Assembly (NCBI GenBank): GCA_002362575.1 | Contig: DEUM01000040.1 | Location: 57,088-121,087, forward strand | DNA: 64,000 bases | Reading direction: 5' to 3' | Source of the DNA: Lachnoclostridium sp. UBA3262 | GTDB taxonomy: Bacteria > Bacillota > Clostridia > Lachnospirales > Lachnospiraceae | Shown: positions 25,464 through 34,330 of the stretch, piece after piece | Position numbering within the stretch: the first letter of the stretch is position 1 | Layout of the letters: every line of letters starts with the position of its first letter | Notes under the pieces: model-generated | Seen by the model: the letters and a program-made list of their open reading frames with translations, nothing else | Databases searched by the model: none | What the model was told of the DNA's origin: nothing | Made by a program: the position numbers and the translations under genes

Positions 25464-27755
25464 CTACTCTATCGTAATTTTATGATACGAACGCTTTCCG
25501 ATACCGCTCTTTCGGATGACCTCCTCACTGTGTATATTATAATTTTCACGGGAGGTTTCTGCAACCGCTTCCTCTGTCTCCTTGACATCATCTAAGGAAT
25601 AGGCAAATCCACTGCCTTTTTCTGCCTTCTCTGTATTTTTCCATTCCCTCTCTAAGCCTTGTATCGTTGGCACTTCATCGTATTCACTAATATTGGTATA
25701 GGTTTCCTGCAGAGATTCGGTAACCGGTTCTATTTTATAATCAAAATCTGGTTTTTCATATTTAGGTAATGTACTTGTTTCTTCCTGTGTATCGGAAATC
25801 CGCTCCGGCTGAAGCTCGGATGGGGAAGAATCGGCATAAAGCTTTCCATCTGCTCCCTCAATAACCTCCAAGTCCTCCATTGGAATCGCAGATAAAAGTT
25901 CTTCCTGAGCATCCTCTCTTTCAATAATATCCGCCATATCCTCTTGGGCACTCTCATTCATGCGGCGAATATTCTCCGATATATCCAGACGGTCTAGAAA
26001 ATTATTGAGCCTCTTATCTTCATCCTCAAATGTTAACGTATCATTATCATCCTCATTATCACCAATATTTGTTTCCAAAACGTCGGTATTATCCTCCGTG
26101 TTTTCACCCGCAAGCCCAATATCCACAAGACCTTCCTCTATAAGAGAATGATCTGCTAATTCTTCATCAACATCGTCTTCAACAACCGATTCCTCGACAA
26201 CTGGTTCCTCAAGAACCGATTCTTCGGCAACCGGTTCTTCGTTCGTTATGTCACTTATTTCCTCTTGTACATATTCGGCCTGAATTTCCTCCGGTGCTTC
26301 TTTTTCCTCCACCTGTTGTCCCGAAGAATAACCTTCCGGGGCATGCCATTCAGGAATTTCATCCGATTTCATCATCGCCTTTTTCTCCTTTGCTTTTACT
26401 GATTTCGCCACTACGGGCTCCTTCATTACCTGCACTGGTTGTTCCGGTTCATTCTCTGCTAGCTTTGGTTGTTCTAGTTCTTTTTCTACTGGCTCTGGTT
26501 TTTCCGGTTCTTTCTCCACTGGTTTTTGTTCCTCTGCTGCTACTTCCACCAGTTTCTCCGCCTTTTCTTTCTTTTCAATAGGATTCTCTACTTCTTCTTG
26601 TTCTTCTTTGTTTTCCGGTGCGTCATCCGCTTTTTTCTTTTTCTCTGGAATCATTTCATCCGACAATAACGTATTATAAAATCCATAAGCTGCAAAAACA
26701 GGAAGAAAATACGTCATATAGTAAAAATGGCTTCCCGACTCACTGCACAAAAGATAATATGTCAATACTAAAAGATAGGTCAGGCACAGAGGCCCAATAC
26801 CGGAAGACTTCTTACGAATCGCATAATATCCGGAGGCACAGCCCAAAAACATCAAAATAGAAGGGAAAATTCCTAATTGGAACGGCTGATATAAATGATT
26901 AACGGCCTTTGTATATTTTTCTATTACGTATTCTGCAATCTCAAGATACGATGTACTGCGCAGGAAAAATATGTCAACGTCTAACTCCGGCAGGAGGAAA
27001 ACATCCGGCATGTATAACCGGATTCCGACCAATAGTAGCACGGTACATACAAGGAGAATACAGGCAGAAAACGGTCCGGCCGCCACAATACTTCCCTTTT
27101 TCTCCGGTTTTCCAAAAAGCAGAGAAAACACACAACCGAACAAAAGAATACAGGTTAATGGATTCAATACAATGAATAATGCAAAAATAACAGATAGTGC
27201 CAGATACGAAATAAAAATGATAAATCCACTATCCACAAAAGACCTGGTCAATACCTTCGTTATAAACAAAAACAGGGCGTATGGAAGCAGAAAGCAGAGG
27301 GTGTTAATATACTGCTCCGCATCAAAGTCCATATTTGCCATTGTCAATATAAAGAAAAACCCGATTAAAAGCGCCATGAACCCACACAACCTGCCGCCGA
27401 GCAGCCTGCCCGACAAAAAAATACTGACGAGCATCAATGCAATCAGCGCCCCATTATCCATTCCCTTATCCATCATCAGATAAAAGAGTCCGCCGCATAT
27501 AAGCACAGTAAATAGAACCTCCGCCACAATCAAAACAGGGGTATTCCTTTGAACAATCTGAAAAGAACCCTTCTCCTTAATAAAGAAAGCAGCAATCAGG
27601 TAAATAATAATTCCCAGTATAATAATGCAGGCAATAATATTACGGTTATCCGAATTCGTTACAGATAAATATACAAGCTGCATCAATCCTAAACCAAAAA
27701 ACGCTACAAAAAACAGGGAATATAATACGGTAAATAAATTTCTTTTTAATTGCAC
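25464..27755 (-). CDS. Large polytopic membrane protein with acidic cytoplasmic-type tail, function unknown
   Basis: 763 residues. The first 370 or so form about ten to twelve hydrophobic segments; the remaining half is hydrophilic, strongly acidic and repetitive (repeats of the EKPEPVEKELEQP and EEPVVEESV type, about residues 380-580), ending in a mixed region. No catalytic motif is recognisable. The membrane half resembles in outline the O-antigen ligase/glycosyltransferase-like polytopic proteins, but no diagnostic loop is visible, so I give no function. GTG start with GAGGGGAG upstream. Monocistronic, with a strong promoter and a hairpin terminator. Confidence 0.75.
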   Translation of the reverse strand: MQLKRNLFTVLYSLFFVAFFGLGLMQLVYLSVTNSDNRNIIACIIILGIIIYLIAAFFIKEKGSFQIVQRNTPVLIVAEVLFTVLICGGLFYLMMDKGMDNGALIALMLVSIFLSGRLLGGRLCGFMALLIGFFFILTMANMDFDAEQYINTLCFLLPYALFLFITKVLTRSFVDSGFIIFISYLALSVIFALFIVLNPLTCILLFGCVFSLLFGKPEKKGSIVAAGPFSACILLVCTVLLLVGIRLYMPDVFLLPELDVDIFFLRSTSYLEIAEYVIEKYTKAVNHLYQPFQLGIFPSILMFLGCASGYYAIRKKSSGIGPLCLTYLLVLTYYLLCSESGSHFYYMTYFLPVFAAYGFYNTLLSDEMIPEKKKKADDAPENKEEQEEVENPIEKKEKAEKLVEVAAEEQKPVEKEPEKPEPVEKELEQPKLAENEPEQPVQVMKEPVVAKSVKAKEKKAMMKSDEIPEWHAPEGYSSGQQVEEKEAPEEIQAEYVQEEISDITNEEPVAEESVLEEPVVEESVVEDDVDEELADHSLIEEGLVDIGLAGENTEDNTDVLETNIGDNEDDNDTLTFEDEDKRLNNFLDRLDISENIRRMNESAQEDMADIIEREDAQEELLSAIPMEDLEVIEGADGKLYADSSPSELQPERISDTQEETSTLPKYEKPDFDYKIEPVTESLQETYTNISEYDEVPTIQGLEREWKNTEKAEKGSGFAYSLDDVKETEEAVAETSRENYNIHSEEVIRKSGIGKRSYHKITIE

Positions 27756-27821
27756 TCTGCAGTCTCCCCTCTTTCCTTAGTAGTATCTGCCGAAAAGCAG
27801 ATTCCTTACATCCCAATATCA

Positions 27822-27855
27822 TTTATATAATACTATAAAACCTTGTCAATGACAA
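27822..27855 (-). promoter_or_regulatory. Promoter of the large membrane protein gene with palindrome on the -35
   Basis: Minus strand: TTGACA (27844-27849), 16-bp spacer, TATAAA (27822-27827). The 13-bp palindrome TTGTCAATGACAA (27843-27855) covers the -35 and would also face the divergent gene at 27910. Confidence 0.65.
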
Positions 27856-27909
27856 CATTTTTTCAATGTTCCATTCATACACTATAAAAAAACAGATTGT
27901 GAGAAACAC

Positions 27910-29394
27910 TTGAAAAATCAATTATTAAAGGGCACTATCATTCTGACAGGCGCTGGTATCATTACACGTCTGATTGGCTTTGTATACCGAATTTTTCTGG
28001 CAGAAAAACTGGGCGAGACAAATTTAGGGATTTATCAGCTTGTTTTCCCCGTATATAATATTTGTTTTACCCTATATGCTTCCGGCATCCAGACAGCTGT
28101 TTCCCAGATGATATCCCATGAAAGAAAAAGCCGTCACCCTGCTATTATTAAAAGCGGAATCTGTCTCTCGCTGATTACCGCTCTCTCACTCTCCTTTTTA
28201 CTGTTCCGGTTTGCCGATTGGACAGGTGCTTCTTTTTTAGGAACAAAGGAGACCGCCTCCCTTTTGCGGATTCTGTCTGTTATCTTCCCTTTTTGCGGCA
28301 TTACTTCGATAATTAATGGTTATTTTTATGGAATCAGTGACGCTAAAATACCTGCTGTATCACAAATTATAGAGCAATTGTTCCGTGTTGGCTTTGTCTC
28401 CGGTATATCTCTTCTTGTATTATCCGGGACTCTGACTACCGAAATTGCTGTAATGGGTCTGATTGCGGGTGAACTGGCATCCAATATTTACAATATCAGC
28501 CATCTCCTGCGTTCAGTGTCCTTCTACACAATACGAAAAAGCCCCTTCCATATTCGGAGACTGTTACAATTGTCCCTGCCATTAAGCGGAAATAAACTGG
28601 TTATCTCCTTACTTGGCAGTATTGAATCGGTTTTAATTCCTGCCATGCTCTGCCGGTATGGCTATGCGAATGATGACGCACTTGCCATATTTGGCATCCT
28701 GACCGGTATTGTCCTTCCGTTTATCTTATTCCCCGGAACCATTACCAATTCGCTGTCAGTACTTCTTCTTCCTGCGATATCCCGTGCCGCTGGCAATGAA
28801 CAATATCACTCCGTACGCCAGACAACCAATGTAGCAATCCGATATTCCATCCTGCTCGGGGTCCTAACCAGCAGCCTTTTTTTAAATTTCGGGCAGCAAA
28901 TTGGCGTTCTCGTTTTCCACAGCGAAAATTCAGGAAAATTATTAACCGCTCTGGCTTTTCTCTGTCCGTTTTTATATGTATCGACAACTCTGACAAGCGT
29001 AATCAACGGTCTGGGAAAAACAGGCGTTACTTTTTTACATACTATTTTAGGCCTATGCCTGCGGATTATCTTTCTTGTTCTTATCACTCCACGGGAAGGA
29101 ATTTATGGCTATCTGCTCGGAATGACCCTGAGCCAGATTCTCATCTGTGTGCTGAATGGCATCTACCTTGTAAGGAAAAATGGGATTCGTTTTCAGATTA
29201 TGAACCATTTTGTATGGCCGATGGTTTTTTCCTCCTGCATCCTGTATCTTGCTAAGATTGCCAGTACACGATGTATGGAGAGGTTCCAAAATCCTTTTTT
29301 AAGCCTCGCCTTTCTTCTTCCTGCCGGGCTCATTATACTGATTTATCTATGGTATTTTAAATTAGTATCCCTGTCAGACTTCCGTAAAGGATAA
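27910..29394 (+). CDS. MOP-superfamily lipid flippase-like protein (SpoVB/MurJ type)
   Basis: 494 residues with about 14 hydrophobic segments. The N-terminal GTIILTGAGIITRLIGFVYR and GIYQLVFPVYNI are characteristic of the polysaccharide biosynthesis/SpoVB branch, proteins that flip lipid-linked wall or polysaccharide precursors. Whether it moves lipid II, a spore cortex precursor or an exopolysaccharide unit cannot be told here. The only good start is TTG at 27910; there is no in-frame ATG nearby and the ribosome site is weak. Its stop lies 1 bp from the convergent ligA stop. Confidence 0.85.
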   Translation: MKNQLLKGTIILTGAGIITRLIGFVYRIFLAEKLGETNLGIYQLVFPVYNICFTLYASGIQTAVSQMISHERKSRHPAIIKSGICLSLITALSLSFLLFRFADWTGASFLGTKETASLLRILSVIFPFCGITSIINGYFYGISDAKIPAVSQIIEQLFRVGFVSGISLLVLSGTLTTEIAVMGLIAGELASNIYNISHLLRSVSFYTIRKSPFHIRRLLQLSLPLSGNKLVISLLGSIESVLIPAMLCRYGYANDDALAIFGILTGIVLPFILFPGTITNSLSVLLLPAISRAAGNEQYHSVRQTTNVAIRYSILLGVLTSSLFLNFGQQIGVLVFHSENSGKLLTALAFLCPFLYVSTTLTSVINGLGKTGVTFLHTILGLCLRIIFLVLITPREGIYGYLLGMTLSQILICVLNGIYLVRKNGIRFQIMNHFVWPMVFSSCILYLAKIASTRCMERFQNPFLSLAFLLPAGLIILIYLWYFKLVSLSDFRKG

Positions 29395-29395
29395 T

Positions 29396-31357
29396 CTACT
29401 GTCCTGCATTTAAAATCGACAACAAATCTTCTTCGGTAATAATTGGAATTCCTAATTCCTTCGCCTTTTTATTTTTCGAAGATTGAGAAGTGATATCATT
29501 ATTTACAAGGTAATCCGTTTTTGCGCTGACACTGCCTGCCACTCTGCCTCCAAGCGCTTCGATTTGCTCCTTACACTGACGGCGGTTTTCAAACCGGGCA
29601 AGACTTCCTGTTATAACAAACGTTTTTCCTTCCAACGGTTGTTCCCCTGTTGGTTCCGGATATTGTATGCGTAATATTTTCTCCAGTTCTGTAACGATCT
29701 GCTGATTTTCTTCTTTGCCAAAATAATCAACAAAAGACTGGGCAAGAACCTCGCCGATGCCGTCAATCTCGCAAAGCTGCTCCACCGTAAGTTCATTCAT
29801 CTTTGATAGTGGAAGTGGATAGGCAGTTACAATCAGCTTTGCCGTACTCAGTCCGATTCCCTTGATTCCAAGACTGTAAAGTACCTTCGCAAGGGGAACA
29901 TCCTTTGCCTTTTCTACCGCCTCCATAAGGTTTTCAAACGACTTTTCTCCAAAGCCTTCTATTTCTACAAGAATATCCTTATATTGTCCAAGAGAAAACA
30001 AATCCGGAAGTGAATGAAGCAGCTTCAGATTAATCAGCTTTTCTAATGTCGCATCGGACAGACCATCAATATTCATGGCGTCTCTGCTGACAAAATGGCT
30101 GAGCATCTTTATTTTCTTTGCATAGCAATCCGGATTTACGCACATCAGAACAACTGAATTATTTTCATTCACAATCTCTGTCTTTTCTCCACAGACAGGG
30201 CAGATTTCCGGAATCACACAGGTGTCTCCCTGCGTCTTATTTTCGTAAATCTGTGGAATAATCATATTTGCCTTGTATACCGATATCGTATCCCCGATGC
30301 CAAGCTTTAATTCCTTTAAAATACTGATATTGTGAACACTGGCCCGGCTTACCGTCGTTCCTTCGAGCTCCACCGGATCAAAGATTGCCACCGGATTTAT
30401 CAGTCCCGTACGGGAAGCACTCCATTCAATTTCGCGAAGTGTTGTATCAGCCAGTTCATCCTGCCATTTAAAGGCAATCGAATCCCTTGGGAACTTCGCT
30501 GTCCGTCCCAATGTCCTGCTGTATGCCACATCATCAAAAGTCAGGACAAGACCATCACTCGGCAGGTCGCAGGAAACAACCTCCGTTGAAAATTCCTCTA
30601 CCTTTTCAGTCAAATCTGCGCGCTTCACGAGCTTATGAGGAACAACATCAAACCCAAGCCCGGTCAGCCAGTCAAGTCCTTCCTTCTTCGTTTCAAATTC
30701 TTTTTCATAATCACTCATAATAATATTATAGACGTAATAACGAACCCGTCTCGCCGCTGTAATTTCGTTATTCAACTGTCTTACACTGCCGCTGCACAGA
30801 TTTCTCGGATTTTTATATTTTTCACTTATTTCTGCTGTCTTTGCATTCAGCTCCTCAAAATCTGAATATCGGATTAGTGCCTCGCCCCGGATGACTAATG
30901 TGCCGGTAAAGGAAATTCTGTCCGGTATGTTGACAAACGTCCTTGCATTGTTCGTAATTACCTCGCCGACCTCTCCGTTTCCTCTTGTCAGCGCCTTTGC
31001 CAGCCGTCCATTTTCATAAGTCAGTATGATACTAAGCCCATCTAATTTTAAAGAAAGAATCCCCTGCTGTTCTCCTAACCATGATACCAGCTCCGGCACT
31101 TCCTTTGTCTTTCCAAGTGATAACATAGGAGCAATATGCGGCTCTTTTGGAAGTTCGCTGATTGTCTCGTAACCGACATGAACAGTCGGACTGGCTGCCA
31201 TGACAATACCCGTTTTTTCCTCCAGCCCGGTCAGCTCATCATATAATTTATCGTATTCATAATTGCTCATTACCTCATCCTGCCCCTGATAATACACCCG
31301 CGAGGCTTCATTTAACTGGTTTACGAGCTCCTTCATGCGCTGTACTGCCTGTTCCAT
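29396..31357 (-). CDS. ligA: NAD-dependent DNA ligase
   Basis: Seals nicks in replication and repair using NAD. 653 residues. The adenylation-domain lysine is in LKLDGLSI (KLDG), preceded by the NAD-binding Ia region; the zinc finger is C-P-x-C ... C-x4-C (ICPVCGEKTE, CVNPDCYA); HhH repeats and a BRCT domain (about 575-650, EGKTFVITGSLARFENR) follow. I start at ATG 31357 with GAGAGG upstream, not the GTG at 31378. The 5' end overlaps the upstream pseudouridine synthase gene by 50 bp. Confidence 0.95.
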   Translation of the reverse strand: MEQAVQRMKELVNQLNEASRVYYQGQDEVMSNYEYDKLYDELTGLEEKTGIVMAASPTVHVGYETISELPKEPHIAPMLSLGKTKEVPELVSWLGEQQGILSLKLDGLSIILTYENGRLAKALTRGNGEVGEVITNNARTFVNIPDRISFTGTLVIRGEALIRYSDFEELNAKTAEISEKYKNPRNLCSGSVRQLNNEITAARRVRYYVYNIIMSDYEKEFETKKEGLDWLTGLGFDVVPHKLVKRADLTEKVEEFSTEVVSCDLPSDGLVLTFDDVAYSRTLGRTAKFPRDSIAFKWQDELADTTLREIEWSASRTGLINPVAIFDPVELEGTTVSRASVHNISILKELKLGIGDTISVYKANMIIPQIYENKTQGDTCVIPEICPVCGEKTEIVNENNSVVLMCVNPDCYAKKIKMLSHFVSRDAMNIDGLSDATLEKLINLKLLHSLPDLFSLGQYKDILVEIEGFGEKSFENLMEAVEKAKDVPLAKVLYSLGIKGIGLSTAKLIVTAYPLPLSKMNELTVEQLCEIDGIGEVLAQSFVDYFGKEENQQIVTELEKILRIQYPEPTGEQPLEGKTFVITGSLARFENRRQCKEQIEALGGRVAGSVSAKTDYLVNNDITSQSSKNKKAKELGIPIITEEDLLSILNAGQ

Positions 31358-32108
31358 CGTTTCCTCTCTTTCTAACACTTTCCCTATTTTCCCTGTTCAC
31401 CACTTTTTTGTTACATTCTCTCTTTAACCGGGCAATTTCCTGTTCTGTTAAATACCGCCACTGTCCCTCCGGTAAATCATCTAAGCAGATATTCATAACA
31501 CGTATCCTTTTTAATATTCGTACACGATACCCAAAATATTCACACATACGCCTTATTTGCCGGTTCAGTCCCTGCGTCAGAATAATATGAAACTTCGCCC
31601 CCTGTCTGTGTGTGATGCGGCATGGTCTTGTCATCGTATCTAAAATCGGCACGCCCTGCTCCATTGCCGCTAATACCTCCGGCGTCATCGGACGGTTCAG
31701 GGTTACCACATATTCCTTCTCATGATAGTTGCTTCCCCTTAAAATATCATCCATTAACTGTCCATTATTTGTCAGCAGAATCAATCCGGTAGAATCTTTA
31801 TCCAGTCGTCCAACTGGGTAAATCCGTTCGGGAAAGGATAAAAAATCAATAATATTATTTTTCTCTTTACGGCTGCTCGTACAGACAACACCTGCCGGCT
31901 TATGAAACGCAATTACAATTTCTTTTTCCTGCCTTTTAACCTGTCTTCCCTCCGCCATAACGCAATCACCAGCCTGAACCATGTCCCCCTTTACTGCCTT
32001 CTTACCGTTGATAAGAATCATACCGTTTTCTATCATCCGGTCTGCTTCTCTACGGGAACAAACGCCGCACTGGCTTAAATATTTATTGATACGCAATTTT
32101 TCTTCCAT
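31308..32108 (-). CDS. RsuA/RluF-family rRNA pseudouridine synthase
   Basis: 266 residues. S4 domain at the N-terminus (RINKYLSQCGVCSRREADRM), the catalytic motif GRLDKDSTGL with its Asp, and the C-terminal QGLNRQIRRMCEYFGY. The rest resembles RluF, which modifies 23S rRNA near position 2604; RluB or RsuA specificity cannot be excluded. The last 35 residues or so form a basic tail that overlaps the start of ligA. Confidence 0.9.
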   Translation of the reverse strand: MEEKLRINKYLSQCGVCSRREADRMIENGMILINGKKAVKGDMVQAGDCVMAEGRQVKRQEKEIVIAFHKPAGVVCTSSRKEKNNIIDFLSFPERIYPVGRLDKDSTGLILLTNNGQLMDDILRGSNYHEKEYVVTLNRPMTPEVLAAMEQGVPILDTMTRPCRITHRQGAKFHIILTQGLNRQIRRMCEYFGYRVRILKRIRVMNICLDDLPEGQWRYLTEQEIARLKRECNKKVVNRENRESVRKRGNDGTGSTAHEGARKPVK

Positions 32109-32142
32109 TGATACCCTCTATTCATCCATCTATATGAGATAA

Positions 32143-32170
32143 AATGGTACGTTCTAAAAAACGTACCATT
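32143..32170. terminator. Terminator between the Ala/Pro-tail gene and the pseudouridine synthase gene
   Basis: 11-bp perfect stem AATGGTACGTT (32143-32153) and AACGTACCATT (32160-32170), 11 bp after the stop of the minus-strand gene; T-rich on both strands. Confidence 0.85.
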
Positions 32171-32180
32171 TTCAGTCGGT

Positions 32181-33002
32181 TTAATTTGCTGCCGGAGCCT
32201 GTGAAGCTGCGGCTGGTGGATTTGCTGCCGGCGCTGGTGAGGCTGCCGCTGGTGGATTTACAGCCGGTGCCTGTGAATTTGTCGTCGGCGCCTGCGAAGC
32301 CGGTGCCTGAGGTTTTGCTGCCGGAGCCTGCGAAGCTGCGGCTGGTGTGTTTACTGCCGGCGCTGGTGAAGCGGTAGCATTGCCTGCCTCATTCATAGCT
32401 GCCTGCATCTCTTTATCCAGCTTTTGATAGAACTGCTTGTAAGCCCCGTCTTTTTCCATCATCTCTTTATGCTTTTGATTTACTTCTTCTGCCAGCTTTA
32501 TAATTTCCGGATTTTTATCCGCAGAAGTGATAAACTCCTCCTGCACCTCATCCAAGGCACTCAGATAAATAATATGCTTTCCGTCGGAAGTAACCGTTAC
32601 AAGAAAAGCACTCAGTCCCGGCGCCAGTGTATCAATGTTTTTTAATTTCATATCATATCTGGCGTAAACACGGTAAATGTCCAGTTCATCATGTTGAATG
32701 ACATAACAATTTATATTTGAGTAATCCTCGACATATTTCGCTAACGCCGTAAATTTTTCCTTCGGTATCTGGTTCGGATCACTGACGAGGTTTCCCAACG
32801 CTTCCATATCAACGGTTTTCTTTGCCGTATAATAATCCATAATTAACTTATTGATATCTTCATTTTTATTAAGTAAAAGGTCCGCATCCTCCGCACTCTG
32901 TGGACCGGAGCCTCCGGTCGGTATCAGCGTTAATATAAAGAAACTCAGAGCCAGCGTAACAACAGTAATAACAATAACCAATTTTTTATATTTTAATTTC
33001 AT
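32181..33002 (-). CDS. Membrane-anchored extracytoplasmic protein with Ala/Pro-rich C-terminal repeats
   Basis: 273 residues. One N-terminal membrane segment (about 8-27), an alpha/beta body (about 40-205) resembling the small NTF2-like/SnoaL-type proteins found beside Clostridial envelope genes, then about 70 residues of Ala/Pro/Gln/Asn repeats (units like SQAPAANPPAAA). The repeat DNA is much richer in GC than its surroundings. Function unknown; an outward-facing spacer tail fits the layout. Start chosen at ATG 33002 although the ribosome site (GCTGGAA) is weak; a TTG at 33038 is the alternative. Confidence 0.65.
   Translation of the reverse strand: MKLKYKKLVIVITVVTLALSFFILTLIPTGGSGPQSAEDADLLLNKNEDINKLIMDYYTAKKTVDMEALGNLVSDPNQIPKEKFTALAKYVEDYSNINCYVIQHDELDIYRVYARYDMKLKNIDTLAPGLSAFLVTVTSDGKHIIYLSALDEVQEEFITSADKNPEIIKLAEEVNQKHKEMMEKDGAYKQFYQKLDKEMQAAMNEAGNATASPAPAVNTPAAASQAPAAKPQAPASQAPTTNSQAPAVNPPAAASPAPAANPPAAASQAPAAN
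32185..32370. repeat. GC-rich imperfect tandem repeats encoding the Ala/Pro tail
   Basis: Repeating units built on GCTGCCGG(A/C)GC and GCTGGTGGATTT, about 27-60 bp in period, run through the 3' end of the gene. Copy number is likely to vary by slippage or recombination. Confidence 0.75.
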
Positions 33003-33108
33003 AATCAATTCCAGCTTTCTATTTACACTTTTCAACACTTACCAACATAGTATAACAATTTTTGAGGAATTTGTCTATGATTTGTTATTCAGATTTCCAA
33101 AAAAATTC

Positions 33109-33138
33109 TTTACAAAACACAATACTATGATATATAAT
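33109..33138 (+). promoter_or_regulatory. Promoter of tRNA-Arg
   Basis: TTTACA (33109-33114), 18-bp spacer, TATAAT (33133-33138), ending 12 bp before the first base of the tRNA. Confidence 0.8.
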
Positions 33139-33149
33139 AAATAGGCAAT

Positions 33150-33222
33150 GCATCTGTGGCTCAGTGGATAGAGTAGAGGCTTCCGAAGCCTTTGGTCGGG
33201 GGTTCGAATCCCTCCAGGTGCA
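33150..33222 (+). tRNA. tRNA-Arg, anticodon CCG
   Basis: 73 nt that fold as a complete cloverleaf: acceptor GCATCTG/CAGGTGC with one G-T pair, D arm GCTC-AGTGGATA-GAGT, anticodon arm GAGGC-TTCCGAA-GCCTT with anticodon CCG (codon CGG), variable TGGTC, T arm GGGGG-TTCGAAT-CCCTC, discriminator A. CCA is not encoded. It is a single-gene transcript with its own promoter and a run of seven Ts right after the 3' end, which overlaps the edge of the convergent DUF5688 gene. Confidence 0.96.
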
Positions 33223-33227
33223 TTTTT

Positions 33228-34124
33228 TTAATATAAAAATTTTCGTTTTTCACGATCATAGTAATAAGCATTGTCAGATAATATTTCTTCCTCGCTTACA
33301 TGTTTTTTGTTAATATCCTTTACCATTTTCGATAATTCTTTCAGGCTTCCCGAATTTTCATTTGGAACAACAATAATTTCATGGACACTGCTTGGCAGGA
33401 CATATAAATTTTTTCCATACTTTTCCGCTATGTCATGAATGACGTCTTGATAAAGAAGGACAGATGCCCCGTTTACGCCGCTTTCATTCGTGACAATCAG
33501 CAGGGGACCGTACTCTGTATTTTCAGGGAACATTCCCTTCTCCAGCCCTAAATAGGTAAACAGAACATTCTCCATAGAATCTACCTGAGGCGGAAACAGT
33601 CGGGGCGTATTTTCTTCGGCCAGCCGGACAAGTTCTCCTGTCGTTACCTGCCATTTGTCTTTTAAGTCATTTGTAATGCGGAGAGACTCCAGTCCCTGCT
33701 CCGACAGGCTGCATACAATACTAAAAGTAACTGCGAGATTCAGAAAAGGAATATAAGGGACTTCCTGTAAAAGCCGTTTATTTTTTTCAAACGAAATCAG
33801 ACGGTATACAATATTCGGTTTACATGAATCATATTCAACAGAAAATGACTCATATTTCGAAGCGTGTTTCCTCACATTCTGTAAAACAGCTATAATCTGC
33901 TCCGCCACCTCAGTCAATGTCATTTTCTTGTCGACATAATCCTTAAAATAGTTGTCAACATAAATCGTTGGTGAGATGGCCTCCCCGGCCTTCTGTATCA
34001 CAATTCCATAGCGAGGCGTGTCGTTATTTTTCGTAAAAACGTCACAGCTAATCTCATAGTCCGATTCACTATGTAATTCCTTTAATTTGCCTGTCACCTG
34101 CTCCATAAATTGTCTCTTTGTCAT
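33228..34124 (-). CDS. DUF5688 family protein
   Basis: 298 residues, soluble, no signal peptide. The pattern fits DUF5688, common in multiple copies in Lachnospiraceae: an early VQKAGEAISPTIYVDNYF-like stretch, PYIPFLNLAVTFSIV in the middle, and GASVLLYQDVIHDIAEKYGKNLYVLPSSVHE near the end. The residue stretch LPSSVHEIIVVP resembles, loosely, a metallopeptidase-type layout but without a clear HExxH, so I assign no activity. GGGAG supports ATG 34124; the longer frame has no start support. Confidence 0.75.
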   Translation of the reverse strand: MTKRQFMEQVTGKLKELHSESDYEISCDVFTKNNDTPRYGIVIQKAGEAISPTIYVDNYFKDYVDKKMTLTEVAEQIIAVLQNVRKHASKYESFSVEYDSCKPNIVYRLISFEKNKRLLQEVPYIPFLNLAVTFSIVCSLSEQGLESLRITNDLKDKWQVTTGELVRLAEENTPRLFPPQVDSMENVLFTYLGLEKGMFPENTEYGPLLIVTNESGVNGASVLLYQDVIHDIAEKYGKNLYVLPSSVHEIIVVPNENSGSLKELSKMVKDINKKHVSEEEILSDNAYYYDREKRKFLY

Positions 34125-34234
34125 ATAGACTCCCTTCCCACTATTATACTCAATTCTCCCCTTTGTAGATGAATTGTAACAAAAGAGAAAAGGAATTGCA
34201 AGGATTGTTTGCCGCTTATTTTTGCGCAAAACGA

Positions 34235-34274
34235 AAGAAACCCCGAACTGTGTAACCACAGCCCTGAGTTTCTT
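34235..34274 (-). terminator. Terminator of gdhA
   Basis: Stem-loop with outer stem AAGAAAC (34235-34241) and GTTTCTT (34268-34274) and inner stem CTGTG/CACAG, on the downstream side of gdhA, followed on the minus strand by a T-rich stretch (TCGTTTT). Confidence 0.75.
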
Positions 34275-34330
34275 TTCACGATTCATACTTTTTGTACTTT
34301 TACAGTATAAAACTTTTTCTATGTTTGCAA

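Noticed and set aside
25464..27755. Frames of 60-170 codons on the plus strand opposite the acidic repeat region
   Set aside because: They arise from the biased codons of the acidic repeats on the real minus-strand gene and have no start signals.
27910..29394. An ATG start for the flippase-like gene upstream of 27910
   Set aside because: No in-frame ATG or GTG with a ribosome site occurs between the promoter region and the TTG at 27910, and the conserved N-terminus begins there.
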